A DNA stretch of 64,000 nt from Variovorax jilinensis. GTDB taxonomy: Bacteria > Pseudomonadota > Gammaproteobacteria > Burkholderiales > Burkholderiaceae_C. The notes beneath the pieces were generated by a model. The model made no database searches and was not told the origin of the DNA. It saw only the letters and a program-made list of their open reading frames with translations. The stretch covers positions 186,001 to 250,000 of the forward strand of contig NZ_JASZYQ010000005.1 in the NCBI RefSeq assembly GCF_030316885.1. The letters run 5' to 3'. Positions 52,965-61,079 of this stretch are shown here, in pieces; within the stretch, counting starts at the first letter, position 1; each line of letters begins with the position of its first letter. A program made the translations under genes and the position numbers.

Positions 52965-53734
52965 GCGAAGAACACCTCGAAGGGCCGTGCGGCCCGTTCG
53001 ACCGTGCTCGCGCGCAGGATCGGTGCGCTGCCCGTCGAGGCATCGGGCTCGAGCTGGCTCGTGAAAGCCTGCACCGCTTCGCGCTTGCGGCGGACACCGT
53101 CGGCATCGAGCGCGAGCCTGCGTGCCCGCGTCCACGGCAGTCGCGCGTCGCCGGGCACGGCCCAGTGCCAGGCCCAGACCGGCACCTCGACCAGCCGGGC
53201 GCCGCTGCGCGCCGCCGCGAAGGCGCAGGCATGGCCCGTGGCCTCGTGGTCGGGATGGCCGTCGCGGCGCCAGGTCGTGAACATCACATCGTCACGTGAA
53301 AGCAGCGGCAGCAGCCGTTCGGCAAGCAGGCCTTCGAGACCGTGCAGTCCGCCGTCGGGCAGCCCGAGGCGCACCGGCTCGATGTCGATTCCAAGACGCT
53401 GCAGGGCTTCGCGGCTTTCGCGCGGGCGTTCGCGCACCAAGCGCTCCACCGGCCAGTCGCGTGAGCCGCGGTGGCTCGCGGTGCCGTCGGTAACGGCGAT
53501 CACGCGGATTTCGCTGCCGCGCAGCGCGAGTTGCGAGAGCAGGCCACCGACCGAGAGCACCTCGTCGTCCGGATGCGGTGCGACGATCACCGCGCGGCTG
53601 CCTTCGGGCACAAGTTCGTCGATGTCGATCGGGCACAGCGTGCGCAGGCCCGGCCAGCCGGACCATTCGGCTTCGGACGTGCCTTCACCGCGAATCGCGC
53701 GGTCTTCGCCGGCACGCTCTGCTACAGCTTCCAT
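52961..53734 (-). CDS. PIG-L/LmbE-family N-deacetylase
   Basis: 257 residues. Zinc ligands and base in VAPHPDDEVLSVGGLL (His54, Asp56, Asp57, Glu58) and the second His motif RRDGHPDHEATGHA. Family members remove acyl groups from GlcNAc-type sugars (MshB, BshB) or other N-acyl groups. Overlaps the preceding acyl-CoA-dehydrogenase gene by 13 bases, so translation is coupled. The ~35-residue acidic N-terminal lead is unusual. With neighbours it suggests deacylation followed by N-methylation of a glycosylated product. Confidence 0.85.
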   Translation of the reverse strand: MEAVAERAGEDRAIRGEGTSEAEWSGWPGLRTLCPIDIDELVPEGSRAVIVAPHPDDEVLSVGGLLSQLALRGSEIRVIAVTDGTASHRGSRDWPVERLVRERPRESREALQRLGIDIEPVRLGLPDGGLHGLEGLLAERLLPLLSRDDVMFTTWRRDGHPDHEATGHACAFAAARSGARLVEVPVWAWHWAVPGDARLPWTRARRLALDADGVRRKREAVQAFTSQLEPDASTGSAPILRASTVERAARPFEVFFA

Positions 53735-54720
53735 GGTGACGACTCCGGGGCAAGGACGATCTCGCCGAGCGCCGCGAGGTCGCGCTCGGCATGGCTCTGG
53801 CGCATGAAGACCGGCAGGTCGGCCATGGCGCGCGCGAAGCGAGGATCGCGGCACAAGGGGCCGGCGCCGGTGGCACGGCCGGCATGGGCAATCACCTGCT
53901 GCGCGGCTTCTTCCACCACCAGCCGCGTGCGCAGCGCCACTTCGCGGGCGTCGGCGCGCGGATGGGCGTCGATCCACGCCGCGCTCTCGCGCAGCAGGGC
54001 GGCAGCTCCGGCCAACGCGGTATCGATGGCGCCGATGTGTGCACGGCGATGCGGGTCGGGCGCCTTTAGGCAGGCCTGCCGCGCGATCCGCGCGATGCCG
54101 AGCGCGCCGCCGAACCAGCAGGCCGCGATGCCGGCACCGCCCTGCCAGAAACCGGGCCGGTTGACATAGTCGCCGGGTCGGCCGAGCGGCGAAGCGAGCG
54201 CCCCGTCGAAGCGCACGTCCACGCTGCCGCTCGCGGCCATGCCGACCGCGTGCCAGCCGGAGTCGGTCACGGTGACTCCTGCCTGATCCATCGCCACGGC
54301 CGCCAGGCAGGGTTCGCCGGCCGCGTTCCAGCAGCTCACGACCGCATGGCTCACGCTGGCGGCGCCCGAGCACCAGGCCTTGGTGCCGTGCAGGCGGGCG
54401 TCGCCGCCGGTGTCGACCAGGCTGACGCGGGCATCGGGCGGCTCTGCGCACCATGTGCCCCAGAGCGAGCCAGGCTCTGCGGGGGCAGCGCCGAGTTCGC
54501 TGCGGATCGCGAGCGCATCGGTGTGGCCTTCGAACAGCTTCACGAGGGAGAGGTCGTGTGCCGCCACCTCCGACAACGCCCGCCAACGCTGCAACGTGGC
54601 GCCGGCGCCCGGCAGCGGCAGGCGGTCGATTCCGGCTTCGACCAGGTGGGCGAGGCTCAGCGCCTGCAGGTGCTGGCGACAAAGGCGCAGCAAGGCGTCG
54701 TCGGTCACGGGTGCAAGCAT
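53722..54720 (-). CDS. Acyl-CoA dehydrogenase-like flavoprotein, short
   Basis: 332 residues, shorter than the usual ~380. The FAD-binding strand region is recognisable (HGTKAWCSGAASVSHAVVSC; SGWHAVGMAASGSVDVRFDG), as are the C-terminal helices (RTRLVVEEAAQQVIAHAGRA). I cannot place the catalytic Glu with confidence, and the C-terminal arginine loop is reduced, so it might act on a carrier-bound or small acyl substrate, or as a hydroxylase-type relative. Located between the glycosyltransferase (8 bases upstream) and deacetylase genes. Confidence 0.75.
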   Translation of the reverse strand: MLAPVTDDALLRLCRQHLQALSLAHLVEAGIDRLPLPGAGATLQRWRALSEVAAHDLSLVKLFEGHTDALAIRSELGAAPAEPGSLWGTWCAEPPDARVSLVDTGGDARLHGTKAWCSGAASVSHAVVSCWNAAGEPCLAAVAMDQAGVTVTDSGWHAVGMAASGSVDVRFDGALASPLGRPGDYVNRPGFWQGGAGIAACWFGGALGIARIARQACLKAPDPHRRAHIGAIDTALAGAAALLRESAAWIDAHPRADAREVALRTRLVVEEAAQQVIAHAGRATGAGPLCRDPRFARAMADLPVFMRQSHAERDLAALGEIVLAPESSPWKL

Positions 54721-54728
54721 CGCGGGCC

Positions 54729-55445
54729 TCACGGGACGGTCACGGAAGCCGCGGTGGCCGCGGTCGGCGCCACGGCGGCGAGGCCGGCCGCGATCGCAGC
54801 GAGAAGCGCATCGGCGAAACCGCCACTGGCGCGCGCTTCGCGGCGGGCACTGGTGACCACGCGCGGCTTGGCGCTCCAGGCGATGCGCGCGCCCGTGGCC
54901 TCGAGCGCCCGTACCAGCGCCACGTCCTCGCTGCAGGCCAGATGGCGGAAGCCTCCTGCACGCCGGTAGGCCTCGGCCGAGACGCCGAGGTTGGCGCCGT
55001 GAATGTGGCGATGGTTCTCCACGTCGGAATAGGTCCGTAGGAAATGGGCTTCGATGGCCGCGGCGTGAATGCCGTGGTCCGACCAGTCGTCGACGCCGAT
55101 CGAGCCGCAGACCGCGTCGGCCCCTTGCGCGAGCTGGTCGACCAGCCAGCTCGGCGAGACCATGGTGTCGGCGTCGGTGAAGGCCAGCCAGCGCGCGCCT
55201 GCCGCAAGGACCGCCTCGGCGCCGACGGCGCGCGCCACGCCCACGTTCCGGGCTCGCAGGCTCACGGTGCGGGCGCCCGCACGTGCAGCGATCAGGCCTG
55301 TGGCATCGGTGCATGCATCGAGCACCACGATCAGTTCAACCGCTTCGGATTCGAGTCCCGGATGCCGCGCAGCCTCTGCCACTGCAGCAAGTGCCCGGCC
55401 GATCAGGAGTGCTTCGTTGTGCGCCGGGATGACGATGCCGAGCAT
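54729..55445 (-). CDS. Family 2 glycosyltransferase
   Basis: 238-residue GT-A fold enzyme. Nucleotide-sugar site begins LGIVIPAHNEALLIGRAL, with VVLDACTDATG, the metal-binding DxD (Asp91-Ala-Asp93 in AFTDADTMVSPSWL) and the acceptor-side CSEDVALVRALEATG where the catalytic base is expected. No membrane helix except a weakly hydrophobic Ala-rich C terminus (LLAAIAAGLAAVAPTAATA). First gene of the four-gene cassette; divergent from the roadblock operon across 294 bases. Confidence 0.85.
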   Translation of the reverse strand: MLGIVIPAHNEALLIGRALAAVAEAARHPGLESEAVELIVVLDACTDATGLIAARAGARTVSLRARNVGVARAVGAEAVLAAGARWLAFTDADTMVSPSWLVDQLAQGADAVCGSIGVDDWSDHGIHAAAIEAHFLRTYSDVENHRHIHGANLGVSAEAYRRAGGFRHLACSEDVALVRALEATGARIAWSAKPRVVTSARREARASGGFADALLAAIAAGLAAVAPTAATAASVTVP

Positions 55446-55689
55446 GGTGCGTGGTTCTCGTGAGTTGGAGTATTTGTTCGACGAAGTTAGGCGCACGGCG
55501 CATCGCGGGAAGTCGGTGCGCGGGCCATTGCGATGTAGGCGTCGGCATGCGGGGGCAATGCGGCCGACCGGCTCGCGCGGCTGGTCGCAGAGGGCACTGC
55601 TCGCACCGTTGCCGAGAGTGAATACTTCCGATTTATGCCGCGCCAAACAGCGATTCCGCTGTGTGAACTAGTGCCAAAAATTTGCTGCG

Positions 55690-55718
55690 TTGAAGCATTT
55701 GGAAACACTACATTACAT
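55690..55718 (+). promoter_or_regulatory. Putative promoter of the GTPase/roadblock operon
   Basis: TTGAAG (55690-55695), a 17-base spacer and TTACAT (55713-55718) lie in an AT-rich island that stands out from the GC-rich surroundings, about 20 bases before the first start codon. Confidence 0.45.
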
Positions 55719-55739
55719 TCATACACAGCGGAAAGTCTC

Positions 55740-56441
55740 ATGTCGACATTGCATCCCGCAGTCATTTCCCGCCCGACCCTGGGGTTCACCCTGGAGGGTC
55801 TGTCCGACCGTGAAGAGACCCTTTTCAAGGCCATCGTTCGCCTGCTCGACCATCGCACACTGCAGCGCTGGGTGTACCGGCCGGCCAGTCCGGACCTGCG
55901 TGTCGTCGCCGACGACGTGCCGCGGCCGATGCCGGCGGGCGAGGGCGGGGCGCAGCCGCTGGTGCTCACGCTGAGCACGCAGCCGGGGAGTCGCCCCCAT
56001 TGCCTCGCGCTGCCGCTGCGCGCCGACGGGCTCGAAGCCGAACTCAACATCCTGGGCGAGCAGCGCATCGGCGCACGCAACGCCGCGCTGCCGCATCAGG
56101 CCACCGAAGCGCAGCCCGCGCCGATGAAGCTGCTGCGTTGGCCTGCGCCCGAACTGCTCGGCACGCCCGAGCGACTGAAGCTGGCGGCGCTGATGGTCAA
56201 GCGACCCTTCACGACGGACTGGCTGCAGCAGCGTTCGGACGCTGCGCCCGGGACTTGCGCGCTATTCATCGCCGAGTTGAAGGAAGCCGGCCTTCTGGCC
56301 GAGGCGGAGGATGGAAGAGCGGTGTCCGCCGCGGCGCCGGCCAATCAAGATGCCGCCGGTCGCCTGCCGCCCGCACGCTCGGGCCTGCTGGCGCGGATCC
56401 GGCACCGCCTCGACCTCCTGGTAAGGCCGTCGTCGACATGA
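55740..56441 (+). CDS. Hypothetical protein with C-terminal winged-helix-like region, first gene of GTPase operon
   Basis: 233 residues from ATG 55740, preceded by GGAAAG. The N-terminal part (GLSDREETLFKAIVRLLDHR and LQRWVYRPASPDLRVVADDV) has no family I recognise. Residues ~135-190 (ERLKLAALMVKRPFTTDWLQ, then CALFIAELKEAGLLAEAEDG) look like a winged helix, and the C terminus is basic (RSGLLARIRHRLDLLVRP), possibly amphipathic. Overlaps the GTPase gene (ATGA). May be an adaptor or DNA-binding partner of the GTPase module. Confidence 0.6.
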   Translation: MSTLHPAVISRPTLGFTLEGLSDREETLFKAIVRLLDHRTLQRWVYRPASPDLRVVADDVPRPMPAGEGGAQPLVLTLSTQPGSRPHCLALPLRADGLEAELNILGEQRIGARNAALPHQATEAQPAPMKLLRWPAPELLGTPERLKLAALMVKRPFTTDWLQQRSDAAPGTCALFIAELKEAGLLAEAEDGRAVSAAAPANQDAAGRLPPARSGLLARIRHRLDLLVRPSST

Positions 56442-56974
56442 GCGAACACAAGATCATCTTCACCGGCACCACCGGCGCGGGCAAGACCACGGCGATCGGC
56501 GCCGTCAGCGAGATTGCACCGATCAGCACCGACGTGCGCAACAACGACGCGAGCGTTGCAAAGGCCACCACCACGGCCGGCCTCGACTATGGCGAACTGA
56601 CGCTCGACAACGGCGAGAAGCTGCGGCTCTATGGCACGCCGGGGCAGCAGCGCTTCGACTTCATGTGGGACATCCTCGCGCGCGGCGCGCTGGGCGTCGT
56701 GGTCCTCGTGGACAACTCGCGTCCCGATCCGCTCGCCGATCTCGAGGTCTACCTTGCGGGCTTCAAGCGGCTGATCGCCGACTCGGCCTGCGTGGTGGCG
56801 GTTGGCCGGCTGGACCAGCATCCCGAGCCGGGTCTCGCCCGCTACGCCGAACGGCTGGAGGCGCACGCCGTGCTGTGTCCGGTGTTGCCGGTCGACGTGC
56901 GCGACCGTGGCCAGGTGATCCGCCTGCTCGACATGCTGCTGCTCCAACTCGAAACCAACGCCGACGAAGGCTGA
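56438..56974 (+). CDS. Small Ras-like GTPase (MglA/CvnD-type)
   Basis: 178 residues. P-loop FTGTTGAGKTTAIGAV (Gly10-Thr17), a switch I region with repeated Thr (AKATTTAGLDYGEL), switch II YGTPGQQRFDFMWD (TPGQQRF at 67-73, replacing the DxxG of Ras with TPG) and G4-like AVGRLDQ (the usual NKxD reduced to GRLD). The missing Asn-Lys and the altered switch II resemble bacterial MglA and actinobacterial CvnD proteins. Such GTPases are regulated by roadblock proteins, two of which are encoded next. Confidence 0.85.
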   Translation: MSEHKIIFTGTTGAGKTTAIGAVSEIAPISTDVRNNDASVAKATTTAGLDYGELTLDNGEKLRLYGTPGQQRFDFMWDILARGALGVVVLVDNSRPDPLADLEVYLAGFKRLIADSACVVAVGRLDQHPEPGLARYAERLEAHAVLCPVLPVDVRDRGQVIRLLDMLLLQLETNADEG

Positions 56975-56979
56975 ACCGC

Positions 56980-57363
56980 GTGACACCCAATCCCCTCCTG
57001 CAGCTGGCCGCCCAGGGCGCCGTCGATCTCGTCATGAAGGAGATCAAGGGCGTCAAGGCCTGCCTCGTCTCGACCGAGGACGGCTTCGAGGTCGCAGCCC
57101 GCATCCTCAACGACGCCGATGCCACGCGGCTCGCGGCAATGGCCGGCTCGATGGCCGCGCTGGCCGCGATCGCGGGCGAGGAAGGACGCATCGGCCAGAC
57201 CCACAACGTCGTCATCCAGGCCGGCGACGGCCACATCGTGATGGTGCAGGCACGGCGCCCGGACACGACGCTGGTGCTCAGCATCGTGACCGGCGGCGAG
57301 GCCCTGATGGGGCAGCTCCTGTACTTCTCGCGACAGACGGCACGCGCCCTGGAACGGGCATGA
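56980..57363 (+). CDS. Roadblock/LC7-domain protein (MglB-like)
   Basis: 127 residues from GTG 56980. Features of the longin-like LC7 fold: VKACLVSTEDGFEVAARILN, a central helix LAAMAGSMAALAAIAGEE, the strand HNVVIQAGDGHIVMVQARRP and a final amphipathic helix. Members act as GTPase activators or scaffolds. Five bases after the GTPase gene. Confidence 0.85.
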   Translation: MTPNPLLQLAAQGAVDLVMKEIKGVKACLVSTEDGFEVAARILNDADATRLAAMAGSMAALAAIAGEEGRIGQTHNVVIQAGDGHIVMVQARRPDTTLVLSIVTGGEALMGQLLYFSRQTARALERA

Positions 57364-57443
57364 ATCAACCGCGAGGGCTGCAGTCTCTGACGCCGCGGCA
57401 GCCTTCGCATTCAACCTGGCGCAGATGGAAAAGGAAACTCAAG

Positions 57444-57803
57444 ATGGCTAATGTGAAGGCTTCGATGGACGAACTGCTGACGATCGACGGTGCCATGTGC
57501 GCCGCCCTCGTCGACTCCGAGAGCGGGATGGTGCTCGGCCAGGCCGGCAGTGGCGTGGACCTCGAAGTGGCGGCGGCGGGCAACACCGAGGTGGTGCGGG
57601 CGAAGATGAAGACGATGCGCGCGCTGGGCCTCAACGACGCGATCGAGGACATCCTCATCACGCTCGGCCGCCAGTACCACATCATTCGTCCGATCGCGCG
57701 CAAGGAAGGCCTGTTCATCTACCTCGTGCTTGACAAGAACAAGTCCAACCTCGCGATGGCACGCCGCAAGGCGCAGGACATCGAGCGCGAACTGGCGATC
57801 TGA
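57444..57803 (+). CDS. Second roadblock-like protein
   Basis: 119 residues from ATG 57444, preceded by AAGGAAA seven bases upstream; ATG 57360 overlapping the previous stop would add 28 residues without similarity. The core MDELLTIDGAMCAALVDSES and LGLNDAIEDILITLGRQYHI plus IYLVLDKNKSNLAMARRKAQ match the roadblock/LC7 plan of a sandwich with helices at each end. It probably forms hetero-oligomers with the first roadblock protein. Converges on pobA, 27 bases between stops. Confidence 0.78.
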   Translation: MANVKASMDELLTIDGAMCAALVDSESGMVLGQAGSGVDLEVAAAGNTEVVRAKMKTMRALGLNDAIEDILITLGRQYHIIRPIARKEGLFIYLVLDKNKSNLAMARRKAQDIERELAI

Positions 57804-57830
57804 GTCCCGCAGGCGCCGTGCGCCGCGGGC

Positions 57831-59033
57831 TCAGCGCGGCGGCACGGCCGCGGCTTCGGGCGGCTCGAAAGGCAGCCCCGCATACTGCTCGGCCAGCGCG
57901 GCCTGGGCATGGTGCGAGGTCTGCAGGTAGTGCAGCTCGTACTCCTGCGCCCGCTGGTCGAAGTCGCTCATATCGGGGAAGCGGTGCAGCAGGTTGGTGA
58001 GATACCAGGACGTGCGCACCGAACTCCAGACGCGCCTGAGCGCCATCGCGCTGTAGCCGTCGATCAGCCGCGTGCTGCCGGTGGCGTAGAAGTCGGCCAG
58101 CGCGCGCGAGAGATAGAACACGTCCGACACCGCGAGGTTCAACCCCTTGGCCCCCGTGGGCGGCACGATGTGCGCGGCGTCGCCCGCCAGGAACAGCCGG
58201 CCGTGACGCATCGGCTCGGCCACGTAGCTGCGCAGCGGCGCGATGGACTTCTCGATCGAGGGTCCGGTGACGATGGAGGCGGCCATGTCCGCCGGGAAGC
58301 GCGCCTTGAGTTCATCCCAGAAGCGGTCGTCCGGCCAGTCCTCCACGCGCGTTTCCAGTGGCACTTGTATGTAGTAGCGGCTCAGCGTCGGGCTGCGCAT
58401 CGAGGCCAGTGCAAAGCCGCGCGGGTTGTTGGCATAGACGATGTCGGCCAGCGGCGGCGTGCGCGAAAGGATGCCGAGCCAGCCGAAGGGGTAGACCTTC
58501 TCGAACTCGCGCAGCACGGTGGGCGGTATGGCCTTGCGCGAGACGCCGTGGAAGCCGTCGCAACCCGCGATGAAATCGCAATCGAGCCGCAACTCCTCGC
58601 CGTCGCGGCGGAACAGTACGTGCGGATGTTCGCTCTCGATGTCTTCCAGCCGGACCGAATCGACTTCGTTGAGCACGACCTGCCCCCGCTCCCGGGCTGC
58701 GGCCATGAGGTCTTCCTGGATCTGTGTCTGACCATAGGCCATGAAGCGCTTTCCCAGGTGCGCATGGACGTCGATCATGAAGTTCTCGCGCCCGGCCCAG
58801 ACGATCTGCATGCCGTCGTGCGGATGGCCTTCACGGTCCATGCGCTCGCCGAGGCCCAGGCTGCGCAGCAGATCGACCGTGCCCTGCTCGAGCACGCCGG
58901 CGCGAATGCGTGACAGCACGTGGGCCTCGCTGCTGCGCTCGAGCACCACGCTGGCGACGCCCGCGCGATGCAGCATCTCCGACAACAGCATGCCTGCGGG
59001 ACCGCCGCCGACGATGGCGACCTGGGTCTTCAT
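57831..59033 (-). CDS. pobA: 4-hydroxybenzoate 3-monooxygenase
   Basis: 400-residue FAD hydroxylase converting 4-hydroxybenzoate to protocatechuate with NADPH. GxGxxG in VAIVGGGPAGMLLSEMLHRA, the FAD-ribityl/flavin region LAGDAAHIVPPTGAKGLN and the substrate-side DFIAGCDGFHGVSR (DG motif) are intact. Length equals PobA (394). GGAAGG precedes the ATG. No pobR regulator or protocatechuate genes are adjacent; PobR could lie elsewhere. Confidence 0.93.
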   Translation of the reverse strand: MKTQVAIVGGGPAGMLLSEMLHRAGVASVVLERSSEAHVLSRIRAGVLEQGTVDLLRSLGLGERMDREGHPHDGMQIVWAGRENFMIDVHAHLGKRFMAYGQTQIQEDLMAAARERGQVVLNEVDSVRLEDIESEHPHVLFRRDGEELRLDCDFIAGCDGFHGVSRKAIPPTVLREFEKVYPFGWLGILSRTPPLADIVYANNPRGFALASMRSPTLSRYYIQVPLETRVEDWPDDRFWDELKARFPADMAASIVTGPSIEKSIAPLRSYVAEPMRHGRLFLAGDAAHIVPPTGAKGLNLAVSDVFYLSRALADFYATGSTRLIDGYSAMALRRVWSSVRTSWYLTNLLHRFPDMSDFDQRAQEYELHYLQTSHHAQAALAEQYAGLPFEPPEAAAVPPR

Positions 59034-59300
59034 GAATGCCTTCCGATATGCATCGCCGCATGATAGCCACGCGGCCGTGAAGGCTCGGCGCGACGGCGGG
59101 CTGGCGCACCCCGATCAGGAACGGGGACATGCCGCCGAAGGGCCGACATCGGTGTGGCATATTGTCGAAACGTTGCAACGTCCTCTCACGCGAATCACGA
59201 TGCCAGTGTCCGCGCCCTCCGTCCGCATGACTATTTCAGCATCGAGTTCCCCCGCTTCCCGTTCGCCGGCCCGCCAGGGCAATACCCGGCGGAGTCGCGC

Positions 59301-61079
59301 TTGAGCGCGGCAGCCCCGCTGGCCGATTCCGAGTCGGCGGCATTGCGGCGTCGGCTCATCCAGTGGCTGCGCGACCAGGAGGGCGGTGCCGGGTCCACGC
59401 TGCGCCGCGCCGGAATGCTGGGCGCCTTCGCGGGTGCCCTGGTCATTCCGCAGGCCTGGTTCCTGGCCTACGGCATCGCCCTCGTGGTGGTCGGTGGCGC
59501 CACGCTCGCCGAGGCGCTTCCCTGGCTGCTGCCGGTGCCGCCGATCATGCTGGTGCGCTTCGGCATCACGCAATGGGCCGATCGCATGGCCCTCGGAGGC
59601 GCGATCGCAGTCAAGGGCCATGTGCGTGCGGCCCTGGTTCGCAAGCTGCAGGCCCTGGGCACCGACTACGTGCAGGCGCGCAGCTCGGGCGCCCTCGCCA
59701 CGGTGGTGATCGACGGCGTGGAAGCGCTGCAGCCCTACTACGCGCGCTACAGGCCCAACCTCGCGGTGCTCTACGTCGTGCCCCTGGCGATCGCGGCCGT
59801 CGTGCTGCCGCGCGACTGGATCTCGGGCCTGGTGCTGCTCGTCACGGCGCCGGTCATTCCCCTCTTCATGTTCCTCATCGGACACGGGACCGAGCGTCTC
59901 AACCAGCGCCAATGGCGCAAGCTGGCCCAGCTGTCGGGCCGGCTGCTGGACGCGCTGAGGCATCTCACGACCATCAAGCTGTTCAATGCCGCGGGACGCG
60001 AAGCCGATTCGCTGGCTCGCGTGTCAGACGAATACCGCCGCACCACCATGTCCGTGCTGCGGGTCGCCTTCCTGTCCTCGCTCGCGCTGGAGTTCTTCGC
60101 CACGGTGGGCATCGCGCTGGTGGCGGTGCTCATCGGCTTTCGCTTGCTCGACGGCATGATGGGCTTCGGCGTCGGCCTGTTCGCGCTGCTGCTGGCGCCG
60201 GAGTTCTACGCGCCTCTGCGCCGGCTCGGCGCCGACTACCACGCACGCATGGAGGCGCTCGCTGCCGCGGAGGGCGTCGTGGCGGTGCTGGAGGCCTCCG
60301 AGCCCCGGCGCGGAACCGGCGAGCCAAGCCTGCCCGAGAAGATCGCGATCTCGTTCGAGGACGTGGCGTTCGCCTACGGCGAGACGCCGGCGCTGCAAGG
60401 CGCCACGCTCGCGCTCGAGCCCGGCACCGTCACTGCGCTGGTCGGCGCCAGCGGTTCCGGCAAGAGCACGCTGCTGTCGCTGCTCGCCACACAGCGTGTT
60501 CCGCACGGCGGGCGCGTCGTGGTTGCGGGCCACGACCTCGCCTCGATCTCGCCTTCGCACTGGCTGCAGCAGGTCGCGCTGGTGCCGCAGCGCCCCTACC
60601 TCTTCGCGGGATCGATACGCGACAACATCCGGCTCGGGCAGCCGGATGCGCCGCAGTCCGCCGTGGAGGCGGTCGCCACCTCGGCGGCCATTCATGACTT
60701 CATCATGTCCCTCCCGGACGGCTATGCGACGCCGGTGGGCGAGCATGGCCACACGCTCTCGGGCGGCCAGGCGCAGCGGCTGGCCCTGGCCCGCGCCTTT
60801 CTGAAGCCGGCACCGGTCGTGCTGATGGACGAGGGCACCGCGGGGCTCGACCACGCACTCGAGGACGATGTCGGCGCCGCGCTCGCCCGTCTCGCGCGGG
60901 GCCGCACCGTGCTGGTGATCGCGCATCGTCTGCGCACCGTGCAGCTGGCCGATCGCATCGCCGTCATGGAAGGCGGCCGCATCGTGGAGGCCGGCTCGCC
61001 ATCCGAACTCGGCGCCGCCGATACACGCTTCGCGCGCATGCTGCGCGCCGACGAGGAGGCCGCATGGGCAGCGACCTGA
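59301..61079 (+). CDS. cydD: ABC transporter CydD (heterodimer with CydC), TTG start
   Basis: 592 residues. Six membrane helices then one ATPase domain: Walker A GASGSGKST, signature LSGGQAQR, Walker B VVLMDEGTAGLD. CydDC exports cysteine/glutathione to the periplasm and is needed for cytochrome bd assembly. TTG 59301 has GGCGGAG six bases upstream and gives a length like E. coli CydD (588); ATG 59154 would add 49 residues lacking similarity. Walker B carries Glu followed by Gly (DEGT) instead of Pro. Confidence 0.88.
   Translation: MSAAAPLADSESAALRRRLIQWLRDQEGGAGSTLRRAGMLGAFAGALVIPQAWFLAYGIALVVVGGATLAEALPWLLPVPPIMLVRFGITQWADRMALGGAIAVKGHVRAALVRKLQALGTDYVQARSSGALATVVIDGVEALQPYYARYRPNLAVLYVVPLAIAAVVLPRDWISGLVLLVTAPVIPLFMFLIGHGTERLNQRQWRKLAQLSGRLLDALRHLTTIKLFNAAGREADSLARVSDEYRRTTMSVLRVAFLSSLALEFFATVGIALVAVLIGFRLLDGMMGFGVGLFALLLAPEFYAPLRRLGADYHARMEALAAAEGVVAVLEASEPRRGTGEPSLPEKIAISFEDVAFAYGETPALQGATLALEPGTVTALVGASGSGKSTLLSLLATQRVPHGGRVVVAGHDLASISPSHWLQQVALVPQRPYLFAGSIRDNIRLGQPDAPQSAVEAVATSAAIHDFIMSLPDGYATPVGEHGHTLSGGQAQRLALARAFLKPAPVVLMDEGTAGLDHALEDDVGAALARLARGRTVLVIAHRLRTVQLADRIAVMEGGRIVEAGSPSELGAADTRFARMLRADEEAAWAAT

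Noticed and set aside
52335..55445. The four-gene cassette as nodulation-factor genes because of NodS- and NodC/NodB-like chemistry.
   Set aside because: The glycosyltransferase is small and not NodC, the deacetylase is PIG-L rather than NodB, and no other nod genes are present.
59154..59300. ATG 59154 as the cydD start.
   Set aside because: Adds 49 residues without similarity; the TTG at 59301 has a proper ribosome site and family length.
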